Source: Bacteroidaceae bacterium (lineage in GTDB: Bacteria > Bacteroidota > Bacteroidia > Bacteroidales > Bacteroidaceae). From it: 64,000 bases of DNA. Position numbers and translations under genes: made by a program. Positions 56,046-63,291 of this stretch are shown piece after piece. The notes under the pieces were generated by a model that made no database searches, was not told where the DNA came from, and was given only the letters and a program-made list of their open reading frames with translations. Position 1 is the stretch's first letter. Every line of letters starts with the position of its first letter. Where the stretch lies: contig JAFZWK010000005.1 in the NCBI GenBank assembly GCA_017617335.1, positions 1-64,000 of the forward strand, given 5' to 3'.

Positions 56046-56123
56046 GACAAGGCTCCCATTATCTGAAGCAGAGTGTGCATATTTTGCACATACTTTTAAC
56101 CATAGTCTTCTGTGCCTTGTCTT
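56044..56123. terminator. Structured convergent intergenic region after cca
   Basis: AAGACAAGGC (56044-56053) pairs with GCCTTGTCTT (56114-56123), enclosing a smaller TGTGCA/TGCACA hairpin (56074-56090). It lies between convergent genes, so a bidirectional terminator is plausible, though no strong T-run follows. Confidence 0.4.
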
Positions 56124-56161
56124 ACCTCTTCCTTCATTTATAGTATGCAAAGTTGGGAATG

Positions 56162-57085
56162 TTACTGCTTCTTCTCTATGGCTGGGAAATGCAAGACCTC
56201 CATCGTTGTACCATCAAGGAAATAACACCTGAACAACTCTGGGCTTAGTTTCTCCACTCTTCGATAAATAGGTTCCGTCAAACGCTTGCCCGTATTATCC
56301 ATTATGCCGCAGCGTTCCTTGTTCAATGCATCTTGGACATAATAGACATTGTACCCCGTTGTATCTAAGGCTTCCACCCTGACAATCAGGTCGCTCTGCA
56401 TAACCTTTCCATTATAGTTCAATTGCACTCTTGAAGTAGCTGTTGAGGCATAGACGCAAGCCTCAGTCATTTTGAGTGCTTCGTAAATGGGTTTGATGGC
56501 CCAATTTCCTCGCTTGTCAATCACACCTAATCTGCCGTCACGTCCAGCCATTCTGCAATAGCCATAATGAAAAGCGATTTCCTTCATCTCCTTGTTTGTC
56601 CTGCTGAGATACTGGAATGGAATAACCTGCTTCCCCTCGATGTCCACGAAACCGATCTTTCCATCCTGCAGTACAGCAGCCAGCCCTTCTGAATAGAAAC
56701 TCACATTGTCATATTCCTTGGGAATACCTGCGGAGTTCCTTACAAGCACCTTTTCCGTATTCAGGTTATAGAAGCCCCACTTCTCTCCTTTGCGGTACAA
56801 GCCAATAGAATCCATTACCCGCGTCTTTGTCTCATTCACCTTCATCCCATCGACTGTCTCTTTTGCCTTCACAGCTTCCGTGATGGCTTCATCCACGGAG
56901 TTTACAATGCGGTCTTCATACGATGACTGGCCATTCCCTCGTTCACAACTGTAGCATCCTATCATTTCACCCAACAACATGCCAGCGATCAATAGAATTG
57001 TCACTTGTACTGTTTTCTTGAAGAACCTCTGATTCTTCACCATTTCTTGCAGTTTTTCAGCAATGTTTTTCAACTCGTTTTCCAT
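56162..57085 (-). CDS. Membrane protein with WG repeats
   Basis: This encodes 307 residues with one membrane segment (about 26-46), then a Cys-containing stretch and coiled region. From about 100 it has WG-type repeats (KGEKWGFYNL, DGKIGFVDIEGKQVIPF, DGRLGVIDKRGNWAIKPIY, ERCGIMDNTGKR). WG repeats form beta-propeller-like sensors. The C-terminal part should face the periplasm if the N-terminus is inside. It is 22 bases after the SEL1 gene and probably cotranscribed. Function is unknown. Confidence 0.75.
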   Translation of the reverse strand: MENELKNIAEKLQEMVKNQRFFKKTVQVTILLIAGMLLGEMIGCYSCERGNGQSSYEDRIVNSVDEAITEAVKAKETVDGMKVNETKTRVMDSIGLYRKGEKWGFYNLNTEKVLVRNSAGIPKEYDNVSFYSEGLAAVLQDGKIGFVDIEGKQVIPFQYLSRTNKEMKEIAFHYGYCRMAGRDGRLGVIDKRGNWAIKPIYEALKMTEACVYASTATSRVQLNYNGKVMQSDLIVRVEALDTTGYNVYYVQDALNKERCGIMDNTGKRLTEPIYRRVEKLSPELFRCYFLDGTTMEVLHFPAIEKKQ

Positions 57086-57107
57086 TTTCCTTTATTTTTT
57101 ATGAACT

Positions 57108-57860
57108 TTAACTCAACGACTTAGACACAGGGCAAGGAGTATTAAAGACTTTTTCGTAATGATATCTTGCCACTTTAAGTAATGTCTTTATACGATTGTC
57201 AGTTGTTACACATTTTCTACTTTCTTTTACCCAAAAACTAGCTTTTTCTTTATCATTGTCAGCAGCAAAAGTATATATAAGCCACACAAATGCTAATGGG
57301 TAATGCTTTTCGGCAGCTTTTTCCAAGCATTTAATGGCTAACTCTTTATCAACTGCTACTCCACTTTTTCCACGAAGATACATCTCACCTATATTATTTA
57401 AAACCGTTGCTTCATTATCTATAAAGGCATTTTTTATAGACTTTTCGTGCCAATACTTAAAGTATCGACTATTCCTCCTTAGATACGTACCTTCATAATA
57501 TAATTTAGCTAATACGGACTGACCTCTTGAATCATTATGCTTTGCCGACCTCCTCAACCAATAAATCGCCTTCTCCATATCCATCGATACGCCCTTACCT
57601 TGAGAATAACAAACAAAAAGGTTATATTCTGCTAACTTACATCTTTTTCCAGCAGCAATCAAATACCATTTAACAGCTTCTGAAAAATTTTGAGGGACAA
57701 TGTTTCCATACCAATAACATAATCCTACTTCATTCAATTCACTCGATGTTAGCCTTGCTGTATTATAATCGTGTCCTTCTTGAATACTTTTCAGCACTCT
57801 CAAAACTCTTGGAGAGAGCTCTTTTACCATTTCGCAAACCACGAATTTCTTTCTTCTCAT
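57108..57860 (-). CDS. SEL1-repeat protein
   Basis: This encodes 250 residues with SEL1-like (TPR-type) repeats: GLCYWYGNIVPQNFSEAVKWYLIAA, CYSQGKGVSMDMEKAIYWLRRSA, and GEMYLRGKSGVAVDKELAIKCLEKAA. There is no signal peptide, so it is probably cytoplasmic. SEL1 proteins are usually scaffolds in signalling complexes. It lies in an A+T-rich cluster with a kinase-like protein that also has SEL1 repeats. Confidence 0.78.
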   Translation of the reverse strand: MRRKKFVVCEMVKELSPRVLRVLKSIQEGHDYNTARLTSSELNEVGLCYWYGNIVPQNFSEAVKWYLIAAGKRCKLAEYNLFVCYSQGKGVSMDMEKAIYWLRRSAKHNDSRGQSVLAKLYYEGTYLRRNSRYFKYWHEKSIKNAFIDNEATVLNNIGEMYLRGKSGVAVDKELAIKCLEKAAEKHYPLAFVWLIYTFAADNDKEKASFWVKESRKCVTTDNRIKTLLKVARYHYEKVFNTPCPVSKSLS

Positions 57861-58095
57861 AATTATTCAAGTATGTACATGCCCCTGCTAACTTTTTCTG
57901 GTTATCAGGGGCAATTTCTTCTTCATGACAATTTTTTGTAGTTACATCATATTAAAATGGTAACCTCTTCCCATTAACCTTAATGTGCTTTCTTGCACTC
58001 ACCTAATATGTATTCGTAGTTTGTCATAACAGTATTGTTTTAATTATCTGCCACAAAAGTACGAATACAGCCGTACACCAACAAGCAAAACATCT

Positions 58096-58110
58096 CCACA
58101 AGCCTTGTGG
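58096..58110 (-). terminator. CCACAAG palindrome after the 457-residue membrane-protein gene
   Basis: CCACAAG and CTTGTGG flank one C. It lies 10 bases after the gene at 58121 and a short T-rich stretch follows on the minus strand. A similar palindrome lies at 62294-62306. I see no gene in 57861-58120. Confidence 0.5.
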
Positions 58111-58120
58111 AAATGCGATT

Positions 58121-59494
58121 TTATTCCCAGATTACCAAGTCACGAGGGAGGGTGATCTTCTTTGGCTCGCCTCTAAATCCCAATATGTAATAATGATGAG
58201 CCATTTGATCGTCAAATTGTTCCAAAAAGGCTCCACGAATACGTGCACATTTTTCATTAATGGAGTTCAAACATGGATTTGTAACATCTTCTATAGTCTT
58301 TATCGCTTTCTCGTTCAATCCAAGTGGTTTTATCTTTTGGTAAATATCAGCCAATTCCTTTCTGTAATTAGGAAGGTGTTTAAAAATAATACCTTCTGGA
58401 TGTCTGAGAAACAAGAAGAACACAGCCTTGTTTATTGGCTCCATTTTTATTTCCATGTTATTATAGTCTGGAAGCATGATGCGCATATCCTTTGTAATAA
58501 CAAGTCGGCTAAGCTCTTGCTTTTCTGTGAATAGTTTCATCAATATCTTTCGTGAAATACCACGCTGTTCCAATTTCTCTACTCGCTCACGTATCTCATC
58601 TACCAAAATGCCTATTTCCCATTCAAACTGTTCATCAGCAAAGTCTTCAGTTGGTTGTTCATCTTTTGATGGTCTCTCAATAGAACAGTGGAATCCTCGC
58701 GTGTTATGATAAAATGTCTCTTTAGCTATATTTTCAATCTGCTGCATAATGTTTCCTTCGTCAGCTTCTTCTAAAGGGTAATATGTAGCATGATAGTATT
58801 CTGCTCCATGATTATCACAACATCCCATACATGAGATTAGCCCATGTGTTAACTTTGCTGCATCATCAGGGTAACATAATTCATCTAACAACGATGACGT
58901 ATCTATATTAATTGACTTATCCAATCCGCCTTTGGAACCTGGATTCCAATACATAAGTACATCCTCATTCGTTAACCCTTGCATGCAATGAGGCAGATAA
59001 ATAACTCGGATGTTATGTTTTAAATGAATAACTGGATGGCGTTTAAAGAATTCATTCAATACGCTGTTGTATACGTTTTCAATATACACCAAATCTCGCC
59101 ATTCATCTCCATATAACAGCTTACCATATACCTCAAAGTGCCTAATTCCATCAAGAGTCCTTGGCAATTCATCTCTTCTTAATTCCCCTTTTTCATACGC
59201 ATCCCTTAATCTATTGTATTCTTCGTCATATAGTTCATTTTCTCTTTTTCGTTCATTAATCTTCCTATAATGGAGTATGAATCCACCATCTAGCCAAACA
59301 TCTGTTAGATACACAAATAAATGGAATAACCCATAAAAGAAAAAAAACGGAATCAAAAACAAGCCAATGGCCAAATATCCCCATTCCCATTTCTTCTCTT
59401 TTATTCTTGTATCTATGCAGAAATACACTCCCAGAAGAAATGTAAAGAGGGTTAAAATGCCATATATTATTGCTATGATTTGCCAGAAACTCAT
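58121..59494 (-). CDS. Membrane protein with an unnamed conserved C-terminal domain
   Basis: This encodes 457 residues. Two membrane segments lie at about 5-27 and 40-65. The middle is charged and has a possible helical region. The last 110 residues (KAVFFLFLRHPEGI..., SINEKCARIRGAF, YYILGFRGEPKKITLPRDLV) form a distinct domain that I recall from other Bacteroidetes hypothetical proteins but cannot name. No catalytic motif is visible. It lies between the kinase-like gene and the SEL1 gene on the same strand, suggesting a shared pathway. Confidence 0.6.
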   Translation of the reverse strand: MSFWQIIAIIYGILTLFTFLLGVYFCIDTRIKEKKWEWGYLAIGLFLIPFFFFYGLFHLFVYLTDVWLDGGFILHYRKINERKRENELYDEEYNRLRDAYEKGELRRDELPRTLDGIRHFEVYGKLLYGDEWRDLVYIENVYNSVLNEFFKRHPVIHLKHNIRVIYLPHCMQGLTNEDVLMYWNPGSKGGLDKSINIDTSSLLDELCYPDDAAKLTHGLISCMGCCDNHGAEYYHATYYPLEEADEGNIMQQIENIAKETFYHNTRGFHCSIERPSKDEQPTEDFADEQFEWEIGILVDEIRERVEKLEQRGISRKILMKLFTEKQELSRLVITKDMRIMLPDYNNMEIKMEPINKAVFFLFLRHPEGIIFKHLPNYRKELADIYQKIKPLGLNEKAIKTIEDVTNPCLNSINEKCARIRGAFLEQFDDQMAHHYYILGFRGEPKKITLPRDLVIWE

Positions 59495-59585
59495 GTGATT
59501 ATTTATTTATATCTTCTTGATTTTTGTATTACTCTATAGGAATTACTAAATAATATCGACGAAACAGTACTGGTTATGGTGACGA

Positions 59586-61811
59586 TCAATCGTAATATGT
59601 ATCATCATATGTTTCAATTATCTCATCATATGGTTTTAATTCAAATACCGCATTATTAACAATGTCACAAACTATGCCGTTACGACTTTCACAAGCTTCT
59701 AGAAAAAAGAGTTCGGCGACACGAGGATCTTTTTTTACACCTATCCCATGTTCATATGCATAAGATAAATTGCACATTGCAATCGCATTTCCAAGACGTG
59801 CTGAAAATTTAAAAAATTTAACAGCTTCTGAATAATTGTGATACCATGAATATATTACCCCCAAATTAAATGCAGAAATATGATCTTCGTATATTAAGTT
59901 TTTCTTATAATAAGACAAGGCCATCGCAGTTCTAAACTTGGAATTTACTGATATAAGCGAATGCATTGTCATATATGCTAATTTTCTATTGGCAATAACA
60001 TTGCCCATTAATGATGCTTCTTTGAATTTGTCCGCAGATTCTACAAATTTACACAATTCCATCAAAGATTCTCCCTCTTCAACCATTAATTGTGATTCTT
60101 TTTCATACGGATTGTTCAGAATGACATTTTTCTTTAACTCTTCAGGTAAATATCCCTTATCAAGAACCGCAATAAAACATGAATATAATTTCCTAAAATC
60201 AGAATCTTCCAACAATGTTGATAGCTCATTAGTTAGGGAAGATTTTGCAATATTTGTAAAATCCTTTGACTGAAATACCAAAGAAGTGTTATCCTTGTTA
60301 TTTTTATACAGAGCAGGATTAATGGCTATAGCCTTTAACGACAAAAGGATTGTTACGATTGAGAAATCGTCAGCATTTTCCATATTATATTGTACATCTC
60401 CCGGGAAAGTATAATTGGGATCACTTTGTTTGATTCTTCCTTTTTGTTCAGGAAAAATCATGTTGTCATAGTCATAAATATGTATGGCATCGGTTAAATT
60501 GTCTATATAAATATTCCAGGGATTAATATTGCCGTGGGCGAAATCCCACTTCTTTATTTGTCTGAAAACAAGACTCATTTTATAGGCAAGCATATTCATT
60601 CTCACTTTATCTTCTGCATAGGTGCGTACATATGTCAGCATATTAATACCAGATACCCAATCAGAAATAACTATCGGGATTTTCGATACCCCCATCTCTG
60701 TATATATTGCCAACTCATTATCAAGAACTTTTGGAATGGCAATGGTTTCTTCATAATATTTCTCAGAAAAATAAGATTCGATGGCCTTGTATTTTGCTGT
60801 AAGTGTTTTAATATCCTTAGTAAAGACCTTTAAAGCATATTTTTTGTTTGTTCTCTTATTTATCATCTTAAAGTCAATCGTTTCGCCAAATCTGTTTACA
60901 ACAAGTTTCTCGTCTTTTGAGTAAACTGGCATAATATCCTTTAATGAAGAAAAGGCCTCAATGCCTTTTTTAATTGAAACTATATATTCGTTAAGAGTTG
61001 GCTGAATGAGTTCATTTATTTCTGTTTTCCGAGAATTCTTGTCGCATAATATTGGTTCATAGACTTTTATGTTTTTTTGAATAAGAATGCGTCCATCATA
61101 ACAAAGAATATGAGATGTGATAATCTCAGTCCTGCATTTGTAAAAATTCTCCTTGTACTTAATGATCGGGTATTGGTTGCCATTGTTATTAATTGTGATA
61201 ACGCCGAATCTTTTATCATATTCTGCCACATAACCTTTTGACAATATTTTTTCAAATATTTCCGAAGACATTTTTGTTTCCAGAGTGCGTGATTTTCTAA
61301 TTACATCAATTCCGTCTTCGTCGTATATCTTTTGGTATCGAGTAATGTCACTTGAATAAAATGTCATTACTTCGTAAAGAACACCAGAATCGTCAAAGCA
61401 TTTCATCTCATATTTAGCACCAGCATCAGCATAAAATACACCTTGATATTTTTCAATCGAATGGCCTTTATAAGTGTATCTAATCTCAAAACTACCATTT
61501 TCTGTATACCCCTTCTTAATTTCACCTCCGTATTTTTTTATGAAAGCTATATCCTCTGGAGTAACATTTGTATCGTTGTCTATATGCCACAATATAGATC
61601 GATCTTTGTCAATAATAATACTTTCTAATAGAGATGATTGGCTGCAAACATCCTCCCAAAAGTTAGGAACATGATTAAATATCATATTTAAATATGGTTT
61701 TATTTCATCAAATGTATTATTAAAGCGACACAAAAATCGACCATCTTTTAGTTGTAGTTCAGTTTCAGTTATACCCCAATTGCCCTTTTTTGTATTTATA
61801 TTGAATTTCAT
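59586..61811 (-). CDS. Kinase-like protein with SEL1 repeats (possible pseudokinase)
   Basis: This encodes 741 residues. Residues 1-300 have no recognised domain. About 310-500 resemble a Hanks-type kinase: Lys328 in KKYALKVF, HGNINPWN (426-433) for the catalytic loop and DYDNM (447-451) for the DFG position. The catalytic Asp of HGD is Asn428 here, so activity is doubtful. Asn433 and the DDFS segment are kept. About 580-710 hold SEL1-type repeats (AFNLGVIYSWYHNYSEAVKFFKFSA). There is no signal peptide. Base composition is A+T-rich against the housekeeping genes. Confidence 0.72.
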   Translation of the reverse strand: MKFNINTKKGNWGITETELQLKDGRFLCRFNNTFDEIKPYLNMIFNHVPNFWEDVCSQSSLLESIIIDKDRSILWHIDNDTNVTPEDIAFIKKYGGEIKKGYTENGSFEIRYTYKGHSIEKYQGVFYADAGAKYEMKCFDDSGVLYEVMTFYSSDITRYQKIYDEDGIDVIRKSRTLETKMSSEIFEKILSKGYVAEYDKRFGVITINNNGNQYPIIKYKENFYKCRTEIITSHILCYDGRILIQKNIKVYEPILCDKNSRKTEINELIQPTLNEYIVSIKKGIEAFSSLKDIMPVYSKDEKLVVNRFGETIDFKMINKRTNKKYALKVFTKDIKTLTAKYKAIESYFSEKYYEETIAIPKVLDNELAIYTEMGVSKIPIVISDWVSGINMLTYVRTYAEDKVRMNMLAYKMSLVFRQIKKWDFAHGNINPWNIYIDNLTDAIHIYDYDNMIFPEQKGRIKQSDPNYTFPGDVQYNMENADDFSIVTILLSLKAIAINPALYKNNKDNTSLVFQSKDFTNIAKSSLTNELSTLLEDSDFRKLYSCFIAVLDKGYLPEELKKNVILNNPYEKESQLMVEEGESLMELCKFVESADKFKEASLMGNVIANRKLAYMTMHSLISVNSKFRTAMALSYYKKNLIYEDHISAFNLGVIYSWYHNYSEAVKFFKFSARLGNAIAMCNLSYAYEHGIGVKKDPRVAELFFLEACESRNGIVCDIVNNAVFELKPYDEIIETYDDTYYD

Positions 61812-61996
61812 GTTTCTTTTTTATCAAATTTAATTGTATCTACAAAATAATCAATTCTACCCACCAATCACATAATGACCTGATATGTTATCTTAGTACA
61901 GCATGTCCAATTATAAGCACCCTATCATCTATCATACTAAAAAATACAGAAAACAGAGTTTTTCAATCTCGTTCATAATTCATGGAAAATTGTTTA

Positions 61997-62215
61997 TTAG
62001 CAATTTAGTCTTTTCTGTTCCTTAATGAAGCACTTTAAAGCATATAGTTTTCCATCACGTTCGTCCTTCATCTTAAAGACCACAGCGAAATTGCCACTTG
62101 TCATCACGGGCAAGCCATCATCACCCAATACTGGCCTCAGATAACTCAATTCCTCAAAGTTGTCTTCTGCCGACTTTATGGCTTCTATATATTCTGATAT
62201 TAATGGAAACGGCAT
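61997..62215 (-). pseudogene. Truncated protein-kinase N-lobe
   Basis: From ATG at 62215 the frame encodes 72 residues that match the start of a Bacteroidetes kinase-like family: SYLRPVLGDDG, MTSGNFAVVFKMKDE (glycine-rich loop) and GKLYALKCFIKEQ (the ATP-site Lys). It then stops after KRLNC, so the C-lobe and catalytic loop are missing. A TATCTTTG box at 62238-62245 is intact. It is probably a remnant of a paralogue of the adjacent kinase-like gene. A small functional ATP-binding peptide is possible but unlikely. Confidence 0.6.
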
Positions 62216-62237
62216 AGGTATAGTAAATTTCTCGCTA

Positions 62238-62245
62238 CAAAGATA
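62238..62245 (-). promoter_or_regulatory. Bacteroidetes -7 box (TATCTTTG) for the kinase remnant
   Basis: The minus strand reads TATCTTTG 23 bases before the 62215 start. It may also drive the genes downstream of the remnant. Confidence 0.5.
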
Positions 62246-62293
62246 GCGATTATTTACATAATGCAGCAATTATTTGGAACTATAAATCATTTC

Positions 62294-62306
62294 CACAAGG
62301 CTTGTG
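62294..62306 (-). repeat. CACAAG palindrome near the island edge
   Basis: CACAAG and CTTGTG flank one G. It resembles the palindrome at 58096-58110; the two bracket the kinase-like block. It may be an old terminator of the gene whose remnant lies just upstream. Confidence 0.45.
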
Positions 62307-62341
62307 AAAAAGATTGCGTGGGCAAATTATAACAATCCAAT

Positions 62342-62473
62342 TCATGTGCTGTGAACATGGGAGTCTTGGTTATTTGACCAATAATTGGCATCGTGGGCAT
62401 CTGCCTTCTTCATGACCTGATAGTAGAACAAGGTGAAGGAATCGACAAGCTGGTAAAGCGTATCTGTACTTTT
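62342..62473 (-). pseudogene. Fragment of an AAA-type ATPase (DUF234-like C-terminal region)
   Basis: This minus-strand segment encodes LYQLVDSFTLFYYQVMKK followed by ADAHDANYWSNN, then stops. The pattern LYQLVD.(Y/F)TLFY....DE.(F/Y)W is like the start of the DUF234-type C-terminal region in Bacteroidetes AAA ATPases. The nucleotide-binding part and the rest of the C-terminus are missing. It is a gene remnant; the assignment rests on family memory. Confidence 0.4.
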
Positions 62474-62720
62474 TCTTTCCTTCAAACAGCCAAGAAAAAA
62501 AATGCGCGAAAAAGGTCGCAGAGGGGTTGTTTTTGCTATGTTAGCGACTATTTTCGTGCACATTTATCTAACCCCAAAATTCTTTTTATAATGTTCTTTC
62601 ACCCTTCACTACAAAGTATAGAAAGCGAAAAAATGCTCCAAATAGTTTCAAAAAATTGTATTTAGGCTACATACATACATGGTTTTCACTCTTCTGACAC
62701 CTACGCGAATCTGCCAGGAA

Positions 62721-62796
62721 GAACACGTTGTAACCTCAAAATCAACGTGTTGAGTTGCCCGACTCAACGTGTTGTCTTTGCGATTTCAACGTGTCG
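62721..62796. repeat. CAACGTGTTG array, 22-bp period, four units
   Basis: Units start at 62721 (GAACACGTTG), 62743 (CAACGTGTTG), 62765 (CAACGTGTTG) and 62787 (CAACGTGTCG), exactly 22 bases apart. It is the third array of this family in the window. It lies directly beside the GCCTACAT array, with 33 bases between them. Confidence 0.85.
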
Positions 62797-62829
62797 CGTT
62801 TACAAAAAAAATTTTTTGAAATGGCATAC

Positions 62830-63080
62830 AAGCCTACATGCCTACATAAATTATATTTAAGTCAAAGATTATCAATCAAATACATTTTTTCAAGCCTACA
62901 TAAAGCCTACACAAAGCCTACATAAAGCATACATACATGGATTTACTATTTAGCGATTTACCAATTACGATTTGATGTAGGCTGAATGTAGGCTGAATGT
63001 AGGCTTTATGTATGCTACTATATGTCGTAACCTATTTATTTACAAACGTTTAAGACGATTTTATGTAGGCATGTAGGCTT
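62830..63080. repeat. Mirror-image array of 11-bp-period GCCTACAT units
   Basis: The outer arms, 62830-62850 and 63060-63080, are perfect 21-base inverted repeats containing two GCCTACAT units each. Inside, AAGCCTACAT-type units start at 62892, 62903, 62914 and 62925, and ATGTAGGCT-type units start at 62975, 62986, 62997 and 63008, all at an 11-base period. A 40-base spacer lies at the centre. The last inner unit on each side carries the same variant (GCATACAT / ATGTATGC). It is non-coding. The form recalls iterons or a large cruciform; function is unknown. Confidence 0.85.
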
Positions 63081-63119
63081 ATTCTCAATTTTTGAAAAAA
63101 AATAATTGAAAAATGATAG

Positions 63120-63152
63120 AAAAACTTCCACGGCCTTCACAGGTTGTGGAAG
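63120..63152 (-). terminator. Terminator downstream of the partial right-edge gene
   Basis: CTTCCAC (63125-63131) pairs with GTGGAAG (63146-63152), and on the minus strand a TTTTT run follows. It lies 140 bases after the stop of the gene at 63292. I see no gene between them. With the two arrays and the ATPase fragment, this describes all of 62216-63291. Confidence 0.65.
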
Positions 63153-63291
63153 TGGACTCGACCAGATCTACTGAAAATCATGAAATAATAAAGATGTTAA
63201 CCTTCTGACACGAACATGGAAGGATGTTGTGCAGGGTTTTTGTCGAGCTCAAGTTCTTATCGAACCTTTTATAAAACACCAGGTTCTGTCT

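Noticed and set aside
62721-63080. CRISPR array
   Set aside because: The units are 8-11 bases with fixed short spacing and inverted orientation. There are no unique spacers of 30-40 bases and no cas genes.
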